From NCBI GenBank assembly GCA_023409755.1, contig JAEYRA010000112.1, positions 1 to 15,083 of the forward strand: a DNA stretch of 15,083 nucleotides, read 5' to 3'. This document shows positions 1 through 7,244 of this stretch, piece by piece; position 1 is the first letter of the stretch; each line of letters starts with the position of its first letter. Position numbers and translations under genes: made by a program. This stretch comes from Bacillota bacterium. Its GTDB lineage: Bacteria > Bacillota > Clostridia > Christensenellales > UMGS416. The notes under the pieces were generated by a model. The model saw only the letters and a program-made list of their open reading frames with translations, had not been told where the DNA came from and did no database searches.

Positions 1-736
1 TGGGGAAGGCCGATACAAACAGCTCCTCGTCCCCACTGTAATAGCACCCCTTGGCCCCCAGGGTGATGAGCGCCGCCGGCGCACCCATGGCCCGCAGGCG
101 GGCGGCTGCCTGCCGCGCCCAGCCCACAATGTCGCCCTCGTCCACCGGCAGGCCGGTGTAGTAGGCCGCCTCGGTTTCGTTGGGCTTCACGAGGTCCGCC
201 ATCGCCCAATACTCCGCCGGAATAGGCCCCATGGGCGCCGGGTCCAGCACCACGCGGCAGCCGGCTTTGCGTGCCTTCTCCATGGCGTAGCCCACCGCGT
301 CCAGGTTGGTTTCCAGCTGGGTCAGAAAGACGTCGCAGTCCTCAAAGGCCGACCGGGCGTCATCCAGCAGCCCCCGGGTGCAGGTGGTATTGGCCCCGGG
401 CACGATCATGATTGCGTTCTGCCCGTCGGCCTTCACAAAGATGCACGCCGTGCCGGTGGTCTGCCCCGGCACCCGCACCACATGGTCAACGACCATGCCC
501 TCGGCCGCCAGGGATGAGAGCTGGGCGTCGCCCATGAAGTCCTCCCCAATGGCACCGATCATGGTGGTGCGAGCCCCCAGCCGCGCGGCCTGCAGGGCCT
601 GGTTGGCCCCCTTGCCGCCGGTCTGCATCAGAAACTGGTCACCTTTCACCGTCTCACCGGGTACCGGCAGCCTTGGCCCCAAGATGACAAAATCGTAGTT
701 GAGACTGCCGAACACCGTCACTCTTGCCTGTGACAT
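1..736 (-). CDS. rbsK: Ribokinase (PfkB family sugar kinase), partial
   Basis: The protein would phosphorylate ribose to ribose 5-phosphate in the cytosol. The visible 245 residues begin MSQARVTVFGSLNYDFV and carry the PfkB N-terminal signature GGKGANQA at about residues 40-47. DPAP at about 165-168 and KPNETEA at about 184-190 are also typical of ribokinases. The gene runs off the left edge, so the C-terminal part with the GAGD catalytic motif (normal length about 300) cannot be seen. The start is chosen because AGGGAGG lies just upstream at a good distance. A separate candidate promoter lies in the 69-base gap behind the YitT gene, so it may be its own transcription unit. Other PfkB sugar kinases are possible, but ribokinase fits best. 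Confidence 0.88.
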   Translation of the reverse strand, partial: MSQARVTVFGSLNYDFVILGPRLPVPGETVKGDQFLMQTGGKGANQALQAARLGARTTMIGAIGEDFMGDAQLSSLAAEGMVVDHVVRVPGQTTGTACIFVKADGQNAIMIVPGANTTCTRGLLDDARSAFEDCDVFLTQLETNLDAVGYAMEKARKAGCRVVLDPAPMGPIPAEYWAMADLVKPNETEAAYYTGLPVDEGDIVGWARQAAARLRAMGAPAALITLGAKGCYYSGDEELFVSAFP

Positions 737-763
737 ACGCGCCTCCCTGTGGTTGATGGGTTC

Positions 764-792
764 AGTATACGTCCCCCGGCGGGGCCGGGCAA
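764..792 (-). promoter_or_regulatory. Candidate sigma-A promoter for the ribokinase gene
   Basis: On the minus strand TTGCCC (787-792) and TATACT (764-769) are separated by exactly 17 bases. The start codon lies 28 bases downstream of the -10. The spacer holds an inverted repeat (CCCGGC/GCCGGG, 775-789) that overlaps the -35 edge and could be an operator or just a GC-rich hairpin. Confidence 0.5.
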
Positions 793-805
793 GGGTGGAA
801 TGTGC

Positions 806-1669
806 CTATCGCATATGGGGGCTGAAGCCCTCGCCCAGCACTTCCTTGACGTCGGAGACGATGACGAAGGCCTCGGGGTCCTCGTCGCCGATGAGGCGCT
901 TCATGGGCATGATCTGTGTGGGGGCAACGATGCACAGCAGCACGTCCCGTTCCGCACCGCTGTAAGCCCCCTTGCCCTGCAGGATGGTGACACCCCGGTC
1001 CAGGGACTGCAGGATGCGCTTGGTGATGACCTCCGACTTGCGGGAGATGATGTAGAACGCCTTGGCACTGCGCGCGCCGATCTGGATGAAGTCCACGATC
1101 TTGGCGCCGATGAACACCGCCGCCAGGGCGTACAGGGCCTCCTTGGGCTCAAAGATGAACGCCGCCGCCGCCACGACCAGGAAATCCACCGCAAAGAGGA
1201 TCCAGGCCACCTTCATTTGCGGGAACCAGTGGTTGCCGATGATGGCGATGAGATCGGACCCGCCGCTGGTGGCGTTGCCGCGGATGGTGAGCCCCACGCC
1301 CGCGCCCATAAGGATACCGCCGTACACCGTGGCCAACAGCACATCGTCGTTGAAGATCTGGTAGAGCCAGGCCGGGAATTTCACGATGTCGATGAGCAGT
1401 GACAGCAAAAACGTGGCAAAAAGGGTGCGGAACATGAACACATGGCCGCGCAGCCGCCACCCCAACAGGAACAATGGTACGTTGATGATAAAGATTGTCA
1501 TGCCCACCGGCACGTCAAAGATGGCGTGCAGCTCGGTTGCCAACCCTGAGATGCCCCCCGGCGCAATGTCGTTGGGGACGAAAAACAAATTGTAGGCAAG
1601 GGCTGTCAGCACACTGCCTACAATCACAAGCAACCATTCATAGGCGCGGTTCTTCCACGTTTCTTTCAT
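806..1669 (-). CDS. YitT family membrane protein (DUF161 plus DUF2179)
   Basis: A 287-residue integral membrane protein. Hydrophobic segments lie at about residues 12-31, 55-73, 80-98, 110-128, 152-172 and 178-197. They include the family motif NATSGGSDLIA at about 132-142. A soluble C-terminal DUF2179 domain spans about 203-280 and contains the typical GVTILQGKGAYSG stretch. The family occurs widely in Firmicutes, often in several copies per genome, and its biochemical role is not established; a transport-like role is only an inference. The start is supported by GGAGGA seven bases upstream. It follows the MazF toxin gene by 18 bases and is probably the last gene of the birA-acpS-nnr-mazEF series. 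Confidence 0.9.
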   Translation of the reverse strand: MKETWKNRAYEWLLVIVGSVLTALAYNLFFVPNDIAPGGISGLATELHAIFDVPVGMTIFIINVPLFLLGWRLRGHVFMFRTLFATFLLSLLIDIVKFPAWLYQIFNDDVLLATVYGGILMGAGVGLTIRGNATSGGSDLIAIIGNHWFPQMKVAWILFAVDFLVVAAAAFIFEPKEALYALAAVFIGAKIVDFIQIGARSAKAFYIISRKSEVITKRILQSLDRGVTILQGKGAYSGAERDVLLCIVAPTQIMPMKRLIGDEDPEAFVIVSDVKEVLGEGFSPHMR

Positions 1670-1687
1670 TCGTAATCCTCCGTCGCG

Positions 1688-2035
1688 TTACAGCTCCATG
1701 ACTCCCAAACTGATCTGCAATGCCTCATCCACCAAGGCCATGACTTCGGTGGGCAACGCCCCCACCCGCTCGCGCAGGCGGCGTTTGTCGATGGTGCGCA
1801 CCTGTTCAGCCAGCACCACCGAGTCCTTGGTCAGCCCGAACTCCTCCGCCTGCAGTTCAATGTGCGTTGGTAGCCTGGCTTTGTCAATCTTCGATGTGAT
1901 GGCAACCACGATGACCGTGGGGCTGTAGCGGTTGCCGATGTCGTTCTGAATGATGAGCACCGGACGCAACCCGCCCTGCTCCGAACCGACCACGGGGCTT
2001 AGGTCGGCGTAATAGATCTCGCCGCGTTTGACCAT
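1688..2035 (-). CDS. ndoA: MazF/PemK-type endoribonuclease toxin (EndoA/NdoA)
   Basis: A 115-residue type II toxin of the MazF fold that would cleave mRNA at short specific sites and be held in check by the antitoxin gene directly upstream. The sequence follows Bacillus EndoA closely: VKRGEIYYADLSPVVGSEQG at the start, RPVLIIQNDIGN at about 24-35, and VDEALQISLG near the end. R24 and T47 correspond by position to the catalytic Arg25 and Thr48 described for Bacillus EndoA, so the toxin looks active. The ATG directly abuts the antitoxin's TGA with no gap, which suggests translational coupling. GAGGAA just upstream lies inside the antitoxin's last codons. Confidence 0.95.
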   Translation of the reverse strand: MVKRGEIYYADLSPVVGSEQGGLRPVLIIQNDIGNRYSPTVIVVAITSKIDKARLPTHIELQAEEFGLTKDSVVLAEQVRTIDKRRLRERVGALPTEVMALVDEALQISLGVMEL

Positions 2036-2317
2036 TCATTCCTCACACTCCGCCAGCAGCGTTTCATAAACTTCCAGGGTTTTGGTGTCCGGAATCAGGC
2101 CAAGCTCAGCCCACTCCGCATTGATGCGCGCCATGTCCTCATACCCGCGCATCATCCGCTCCCTTATCTCCAGTTTATGCCGCTCACGAATGTAAAGTTG
2201 CATGGCCTCCCGAATGAATTGGCTGCGGGTGATGTTCTCGTGCAGGATGACCTCGTCCACCTGCCGCAGCAGCCCCACCGGCAGGCTCACCAGCACTTTT
2301 TTGTTGGTCTCCGCCAT
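2036..2317 (-). CDS. ndoAI: Ribbon-helix-helix antitoxin (MazE/EndoAI type)
   Basis: A 93-residue protein with an N-terminal ribbon-helix-helix DNA-binding domain. KVLVSLPVGLLRQVDEVI (about 7-24) forms the strand and first helix, and TRSQFIREAMQLYI (about 30-43) the second helix. The charged C-terminal tail would wrap the MazF toxin. Known relatives bind and neutralise EndoA and repress their own promoter. The reading frame is open further upstream to 2518, but that part is antisense-like sequence inside nnr. The ATG at 2317 has a GGGGGA site in front and gives the family length. It lies 37 bases after nnr. Confidence 0.92.
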   Translation of the reverse strand: MAETNKKVLVSLPVGLLRQVDEVILHENITRSQFIREAMQLYIRERHKLEIRERMMRGYEDMARINAEWAELGLIPDTKTLEVYETLLAECEE

Positions 2318-2354
2318 TGCGATTCCCCCTGTCCGTTCCGCCCCTAGCCCCGCC

Positions 2355-3833
2355 CTATGGCAGGTGGCCCACGATGTCGCCGGCGATGAGGTGCGCTTGC
2401 CCCAGCGCCCGCGCGGCGCGGTCGCCGGCGGTGCCATGCTGCCAGCAACCGGCGCAAGCAGCGTCATAGGCCGGCAACCCCTGCGCCAGCAACGCCCCGA
2501 TGAGCCCGGCCAGCACATCGCCCGAGCCGCCCGTCGCCATGCCGGGATTACCGGTGAGGTTCAGCGCCACCCGCTCTCCATCGGTCACCACGGTGGTGGA
2601 GCCTTTGAGCAGCACCGTACCGCCGTAGCGATGGGCGGCAGCCTTGGCCACCGCCATCGGGTCCCGCTCCACCTCAGCGACGGAGCAGTCCATGAGCCGC
2701 GCCATCTCGCCTGGGTGGGGTGTCAGTACCAGCCGGTCATGCCCAGCGGTGAGCTCCGGGTGCCCGGCCAGTGCATAAAGGCCGTCGGCGTCTATTACCA
2801 TGGATATCCCCGACCCCTGCAGAATATGCCTGACGAAGGCTATCGTTTCCTCCCCGCGGGAGAGGCCCGGCCCCACCACCGCCGCCGTGCGGCGGGCCAG
2901 TGCCTCCAGCGCCACCGGGGCGGCATCGGCGCAGAGAGCACCATCGCGGTCGGGCAGGGCCATGGTCATGGCTTCCAGGTTCAGGGTGCAGGCGGTGTTG
3001 AGCAATGTGTCGGGCACCAGCCACGTGACCAGCCCCGCGCCGCCCCGCAGCGCCGCACGGGTGGCCAGTGCCCCCGCCCCCAGCATCCCCCGGCTGCCGG
3101 CGATGACGGCCACGTGCCCATAGGTCCCCTTGTGGCTGTCGGCGGCACGGGGCGGCAGGGCGGCGTCGGCTTCCTCCAGCACGCCCACCGGTCCCCGCAG
3201 CGCTGGCACATCCACAATGCCGATGTCCGCCACCTCAAGCCTCCCGGTCAAGGCGCGGCCAGGGTGCAGGCAGTGCCCCAGCTTGCGGTATTGGAACGTC
3301 ACCGTGGCGGCGGCATGGACGGCCTCGCCCAGCACGCGGCCGGTAGCACCGTCAATGCCGGTGGGGATGTCCACCGCCACCACCGGCTTGCCGCAGCCAT
3401 TGAGGAGCTGCACGCCATCGGCCCACACACCGGTCAGCCCCCGCGAAAGCCCGGTGCCAAAGAGGGCGTCCACCGCCACCGTCGCCCCATCGAGCCAGGT
3501 CACGAAGTCACTGTAGCTGCCGGCGAAGGGCACGCCCACCCGCCGGGCCGCAGTCCACTCCAGCAGGGCGTCGCCGCCAGCGGGTTCCGTTGGCAGCCAG
3601 CAGCATACCCGCCGCCCCCAGAGGTGCAGGATGCGCGCCAGCGCCAGCCCGTCAGCCCCGTTGTTGCCAGGCCCGCAGGCAATGGCCACCGCGCGGTCGT
3701 CAACCCCCCGCGTCAGGCAATCAGCCACCGCCAGCGCCGCCCGCTCCATCAGCACCACGCCCGGCACTCCGATGGCCTCGATGGTGTGGCGGTCCAGCGC
3801 CGCCATCTCGGCCGGTGTCACCACAGGCAGCAT
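2355..3833 (-). CDS. nnr: Bifunctional NAD(P)HX epimerase and ADP-dependent dehydratase
   Basis: A 492-residue repair enzyme that turns damaged NADHX and NADPHX back into NADH and NADPH. The N-terminal YjeF epimerase domain (about 1-210) shows GPGNNGADGL at 54-63, DALFGTGL at 122-129 and VDIPTGIDG at 154-162. The C-terminal ribokinase-like dehydratase domain (about 225-490) shows HKGTYGHV at 234-241, TPHPGEMARL at 371-380, and GNPGMATGGSGDVLAG at 428-443, where D439 is the probable catalytic Asp. Length and domain order are normal for the fused bacterial form. The start lies two bases after the acpS stop, and its GGAGG is inside the last acpS codons, so the two are probably co-translated. Confidence 0.95.
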   Translation of the reverse strand: MLPVVTPAEMAALDRHTIEAIGVPGVVLMERAALAVADCLTRGVDDRAVAIACGPGNNGADGLALARILHLWGRRVCCWLPTEPAGGDALLEWTAARRVGVPFAGSYSDFVTWLDGATVAVDALFGTGLSRGLTGVWADGVQLLNGCGKPVVAVDIPTGIDGATGRVLGEAVHAAATVTFQYRKLGHCLHPGRALTGRLEVADIGIVDVPALRGPVGVLEEADAALPPRAADSHKGTYGHVAVIAGSRGMLGAGALATRAALRGGAGLVTWLVPDTLLNTACTLNLEAMTMALPDRDGALCADAAPVALEALARRTAAVVGPGLSRGEETIAFVRHILQGSGISMVIDADGLYALAGHPELTAGHDRLVLTPHPGEMARLMDCSVAEVERDPMAVAKAAAHRYGGTVLLKGSTTVVTDGERVALNLTGNPGMATGGSGDVLAGLIGALLAQGLPAYDAACAGCWQHGTAGDRAARALGQAHLIAGDIVGHLP

Positions 3834-3835
3834 GG

Positions 3836-4207
3836 TCAGTCCCCCTCCAGCACTACAACGGCCGCAGCCATGCCGCCGTCGTGGGTGATTGTTACCCAGA
3901 TGTTGCCAACGCCCAGGGCATCGAGTTTCTCCTGCACGGTGCCATGGGCCTGCACCACCGGCGCGCCGGCGCCGTTGCGCAGCACCTCCACATGATCGAG
4001 CGGGCAGCCTTTGAGACCGCAGCCCAATGCCTTGGCCAGCGCCTCTTTGACGGCGTAGTTACCGGCCATGCGTTCAGAAGCCAGCGGCCCCGTGCCGATG
4101 AGCGCAAGTTCCGCCCCGGTGAACACTCGGGTACGGAAACGCTCGGCCTCGACCAGGCGCTCAAAGCGTGAAACCTCGGTCATGTCGATGCCGATCCCTT
4201 TAATCAC
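3836..4207 (-). CDS. acpS: Holo-[acyl-carrier-protein] synthase
   Basis: A 123-residue enzyme that transfers 4'-phosphopantetheine from coenzyme A to a serine of acyl carrier protein, activating it for fatty acid synthesis. GIDMTEVSRF at 6-15 carries the magnesium-binding Asp. NYAVKEALAKALG at 50-62 is the second AcpS signature with the catalytic Glu, and WVTITHDGGMAAAVVVL at 104-120 ends the fold. The frame is open far upstream to 4699, but the GTG at 4207 gives the family length and has GGAGG six bases before it (4214-4218). This start overlaps the end of the P1 peptidase gene by eight bases, so the two are probably coupled. Confidence 0.94.
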   Translation of the reverse strand: MIKGIGIDMTEVSRFERLVEAERFRTRVFTGAELALIGTGPLASERMAGNYAVKEALAKALGCGLKGCPLDHVEVLRNGAGAPVVQAHGTVQEKLDALGVGNIWVTITHDGGMAAAVVVLEGD

Positions 4208-5126
4208 AGGTGGCCTCCACGGCGTTGGCCACGGCCCGGGCCACCACCTCCACCGCCGCAGCGCAGAGGGCATTGAACTCGGTGTGACGCTCCCCCGCCG
4301 ACACGGCAAAGAGCGTGTCGCCATCGAGGCCCGTGTGCACAGGACGGATGGACCAGGCCAACCCGTCGTGGGCCACCGTTGCCAGCCGGTTGGCCTCCGT
4401 CTTGGTGAGCGCCGCGTCGGTGGCCACCACGCCAATGGTCGTGTTGGTGCCACCCCGCGGGTCGTGGAGCTTGCCGCCCACCAGCAGCGCCTGGGTACCG
4501 GGGAACGTGCCATCGGGCAGGCGCACCCCCGCCAGTATGGCGCCCGAGCGGTAGTCCACCACGTCACCGAAGGCGTTAACGGCCACCACTGCCGCCACCG
4601 TCGTGCCATCAGGCAGCTGGATGGACGCCGTGCCCACCCCGCCGGCCATGGTGGCCGACGCACCCAATGCCTTGCCCACGGTGGCACCGCAGCCCGCACC
4701 CACCTGCCCCTGGGCTAAGGGCCTGTCGGTGGCGTTCTCGCAGGCTGCGTAGCCCATGGCGGCGTCCGGGCGGGCCTTGGGGCTGCCCACCGCCAGGTCA
4801 AAGAGCACGGCCGCCGGCACGATGGGCACCCGCGCCACCCCGGTGTCAAAGCCAATGCCCCGCTCCTCCAGGTAGCGCATGGCTCCGCTGGCGGCGTCCA
4901 GGCCAAAGGCGCTGCCCCCGCAAAGCAAAATGGCATGCACGTTCTCCACGGTGTTGCCGGGTTTCAAGAGGTCCGTCTCCCGGGTGCCGGGGGCCGCGCC
5001 GCGCACATCCACCCCCGCCACCGCGCCGCCCTCAAAGACGAGGGCTGTGCAGCCCGTGCGACCGATGGGCTCGGTGGCGTGCCCCGCCCGAATGCCCCGA
5101 ACGTCAGTGATGTTTCCCTGATGCAT
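4200..5126 (-). CDS. P1 family peptidase (DmpA/S58-like N-terminal nucleophile enzyme)
   Basis: A 308-residue member of the S58 family, related to the L-aminopeptidase D-Ala-esterase DmpA and BapA beta-peptidyl aminopeptidase. Such enzymes cut themselves into two chains and use the new N-terminal Ser or Thr as nucleophile. Here GGTNTTIGVVATDAALTK at about 225-242 carries the likely cleavage site, with T229 or T230 as nucleophile. LLCGGSAFGLDAASG at 67-81 and MGYAACENA at 124-132 are other family-like stretches. The physiological substrate is unknown. It overlaps birA by 23 bases and acpS by 8, and AAGGAGGG in front of the ATG lies inside the birA end. The link to carrier-protein modification is only by neighbourhood. 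Confidence 0.9.
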   Translation of the reverse strand: MHQGNITDVRGIRAGHATEPIGRTGCTALVFEGGAVAGVDVRGAAPGTRETDLLKPGNTVENVHAILLCGGSAFGLDAASGAMRYLEERGIGFDTGVARVPIVPAAVLFDLAVGSPKARPDAAMGYAACENATDRPLAQGQVGAGCGATVGKALGASATMAGGVGTASIQLPDGTTVAAVVAVNAFGDVVDYRSGAILAGVRLPDGTFPGTQALLVGGKLHDPRGGTNTTIGVVATDAALTKTEANRLATVAHDGLAWSIRPVHTGLDGDTLFAVSAGERHTEFNALCAAAVEVVARAVANAVEATCD

Positions 5127-6117
5127 ACGATCCCTCCTTGGGTTTTACCGATACCTCGCCGGAGACGATGGAGCGCAAGGTGCCATCGTCCAGGCGTACC
5201 ACCAGTGCTCCGTCGTCGGCCAGGCCAATCAGCTGCCCCTCCGCCGGGCCGGCACTGTCCAGCACCGTGACTGGCGTGCCTGTCGGCGGCAGGTAAGGCC
5301 GGTAGGCCGCCGCGACAACGCCGAACCCCTCAGCCTGCCAGCGGGCCATGAGGTCAGCAAGTTCGTTCAGGATCCACGCCGCCAGCACCGCCCGGGGCGG
5401 CACCTCCGCCCCCATGGCCTCCAGGCTGGTGGCGATGGTGGCCAGCTCACCAAACCCGCTGGTTGGCGTACGGGTGTTGACGCCCACCCCCACGATGACA
5501 TGCCGCCGCCCGATGCTGTCATTGGCCGACTCGCAGAGGATTCCGCAGAGCTTACGCCCGTTCAGCAGTACGTCATTGGGCCACTTGATGGTGGGCGTGA
5601 TGCAAGCTGGCAAGGTGTGCTCCACCGCCCGGCACACCGCCACGCCGACGGCCAGCGTCAGTCTCTGCAGTTCCTCCAGCGGCAAGGCAGGCCGGAACAA
5701 GAACGACAGATAAAGTCCGCAGCTGTCCTCAGATAGCCACTGCCGCCCACGCCGTCCCCGCCCCCCGGTCTGCCGCGTGGCAAGCACGGCGGTGCCGTCG
5801 GCCCCCGGCTCATCCAAAAGGCCGCGGGCGTAGGTGTTGGTGGAGTTTACCTCCTCCAAAAACACCGCGCGCCGACAGAGCCCACCGGGGGTGAGGGCTG
5901 CGGCAAACACCGGCTGACACAGCCAGTCGGGCCAACGCACCAGCGCCCAGCGGCCCTCGTCCTCAGCCCGCAACAGGCCGGCATCGGCAAGCGCCGTCAA
6001 CGCCGGGGCAAACTCCGCCCCCAAACCAGACTGCGAACGCAGGACATCCTCCGCCACGCCGTGCCCCGGCCCGTCAAAGGCTGCCAGCAACGCGATTGCA
6101 TCCATCGTCTCCACCAT
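5104..6117 (-). CDS. birA: Biotin-[acetyl-CoA-carboxylase] ligase with N-terminal HTH
   Basis: A 337-residue cytosolic enzyme that makes biotinyl-AMP and attaches biotin to the carrier protein of acetyl-CoA carboxylase and similar enzymes. An N-terminal winged-helix region (about 5-63) is degenerate in sequence but in the right place. The catalytic domain has STNTYARGLL at 92-101, the biotinyl-AMP loop GGRGRRGRQW at 118-127 and KWPNDVLLNGRKLCGIL at 178-194. A small SH3-like C-terminal domain spans about 285-325. The frame is open to an ATG at 6135, but GGAGGGAGGG lies just before the ATG at 6117, so the shorter start is preferred. The HTH suggests it may also act as a biotin-dependent repressor; no biotin operator was identified. 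Confidence 0.93.
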   Translation of the reverse strand: MVETMDAIALLAAFDGPGHGVAEDVLRSQSGLGAEFAPALTALADAGLLRAEDEGRWALVRWPDWLCQPVFAAALTPGGLCRRAVFLEEVNSTNTYARGLLDEPGADGTAVLATRQTGGRGRRGRQWLSEDSCGLYLSFLFRPALPLEELQRLTLAVGVAVCRAVEHTLPACITPTIKWPNDVLLNGRKLCGILCESANDSIGRRHVIVGVGVNTRTPTSGFGELATIATSLEAMGAEVPPRAVLAAWILNELADLMARWQAEGFGVVAAAYRPYLPPTGTPVTVLDSAGPAEGQLIGLADDGALVVRLDDGTLRSIVSGEVSVKPKEGSYASGKHH

Positions 6118-6149
6118 CGCAGTCCCTCCCTCCATAGCTTACATGGCAC

Positions 6150-6172
6150 GGCGGCGCAATGCAAGCGCCGCC
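6150..6172. other. GC-rich hairpin in the birA leader
   Basis: GGCGGCGC (6150-6157) and GCGCCGCC (6165-6172) form a perfect 8-bp stem with a 7-base loop. It lies about 33 bases before the chosen birA start. No T-run follows on the minus strand, so it does not look like a terminator. Its role is unknown. Confidence 0.55.
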
Positions 6173-6232
6173 CCACCCCCGGAAGGGAAGAAACCAGCAA
6201 TACCTAACGAACCAAAGATGAAATATTAGTAA

Positions 6233-6260
6233 TTGCAAATATGATCAAATGTACTATAAT
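6233..6260 (+). promoter_or_regulatory. Sigma-A promoter for the MoxR-DUF58-transglutaminase operon
   Basis: TTGCAA (6233-6238) and a perfect TATAAT (6255-6260) are 16 bases apart in an AT-rich island (about 6190-6280). The MoxR start codon lies 40 bases downstream of the -10. On the opposite strand TATAGT (6253-6258) overlaps this -10 and could serve the divergent birA operon, although no good -35 is visible for it. Confidence 0.72.
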
Positions 6261-6299
6261 GGAGGAAATTGGATAATAAAAGACGGACGGTGATGTGCC

Positions 6300-7244
6300 A
6301 TGCAGCAAGGCAATTCCATGTTTCAGGCCATTCGGGAGAATATCCGCAGCGTCATCGTGGGCAAGGACGATGTGATCGAGCTTGTGCTCATCGCCCTGCT
6401 CTGCGAGGGTCACGTACTCATTGAGGACGTGCCCGGCGTGGGCAAGACGACCCTCATCTCCGCTCTGGCACGGTCGGTGGGGCTGGATTTCCACCGGGTC
6501 CAGTTCACCCCGGATGTACTGCCCAGCGACATCACCGGTTTCACCATGCTCAACATGAAGAGCGGTGAATTTGAATACCGCCCGGGTATGGTGATGAGTA
6601 ACATCATCCTGGCCGATGAGATCAACCGCACCTCCCCTAAAACCCAATCAAGCCTGCTGGAGGTGATGGAGGAACGCCATGTGACGGTGGACGGCACGAC
6701 CTACCCCGTGCCCCGGCCCTTCATGGTGCTGGCCACCCAGAACCCCATCGAGTTTGTCGGCACCTACCCCCTGCCCGAGGCGCAGATGGATCGATTCCTG
6801 CTGCGTGTTTCCATGGGTTACCCCGGTCTCAAGGACGAAGCCGAAATTCTGACCCGTTTCTTTGCCGGTGATCCCCGGAAGAACGTCGCCCCGGTCTGCA
6901 CCATGGAGGATGTGGTGGGGCTGCAGCAAATGACAGCCACCGTGCAGTGCGCCCCGCCAGTGCGCAACTACATCGTACAGATTACCGCGCAGACCCGGCG
7001 CAACGAGCACCTTTCACTGGGCGCCAGCCCACGCGGTTCGCTCTACCTCATGCGGGCGGCCCAAGCCTCCGCCGTACTGCAGGGGCGGGATTTCGTGGTG
7101 CCTGACGACGTGCAGCGCCTGGCCGTGCCGGTGCTGGCTCATCGTCTCATCGTGAGGCCGGAGGCGCGCCTTTCAGGCATGACCGCTGAGCGTGTTGTCA
7201 AATCCGTCCTCAACAGTGTGGACGTTCCGGTGGCAACGGTGTGA
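6300..7244 (+). CDS. MoxR family AAA+ ATPase
   Basis: A 314-residue cytosolic AAA+ ATPase. Walker A is DVPGVGKTT at 43-51, Walker B is IILADEINR at 102-110, sensor 1 is LATQNP at 144-149, and PEAQMDRF at 159-166 is typical of MoxR. The family is thought to act as chaperone-like remodellers for partner proteins. The next two genes, DUF58 and transglutaminase, are the partners most often found beside it. The ATG at 6300 is preferred because GGTGAT, which matches the 3' extension of the Shine-Dalgarno complement, lies just before it. An ATG at 6318 is possible. The stop overlaps the DUF58 start by four bases. Confidence 0.93.
   Translation: MQQGNSMFQAIRENIRSVIVGKDDVIELVLIALLCEGHVLIEDVPGVGKTTLISALARSVGLDFHRVQFTPDVLPSDITGFTMLNMKSGEFEYRPGMVMSNIILADEINRTSPKTQSSLLEVMEERHVTVDGTTYPVPRPFMVLATQNPIEFVGTYPLPEAQMDRFLLRVSMGYPGLKDEAEILTRFFAGDPRKNVAPVCTMEDVVGLQQMTATVQCAPPVRNYIVQITAQTRRNEHLSLGASPRGSLYLMRAAQASAVLQGRDFVVPDDVQRLAVPVLAHRLIVRPEARLSGMTAERVVKSVLNSVDVPVATV

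Noticed and set aside
2318..2518. N-terminal extension of the antitoxin frame
   Set aside because: It overlaps nnr and has low-complexity Arg/Pro/Ala sequence; the ATG at 2317 gives a full ribbon-helix-helix antitoxin.
2202..3995. 597-residue open frame on the plus strand
   Set aside because: It is antisense to nnr and the antitoxin gene, rich in Arg, His, Pro and Gln with no recognisable domain. Long open frames of this kind are usual opposite GC-rich genes.
4208..4699. N-terminal extension of the acpS frame
   Set aside because: The frame stays open but overlaps the P1 peptidase gene in another frame; the GTG at 4207 with GGAGG gives the normal AcpS length.
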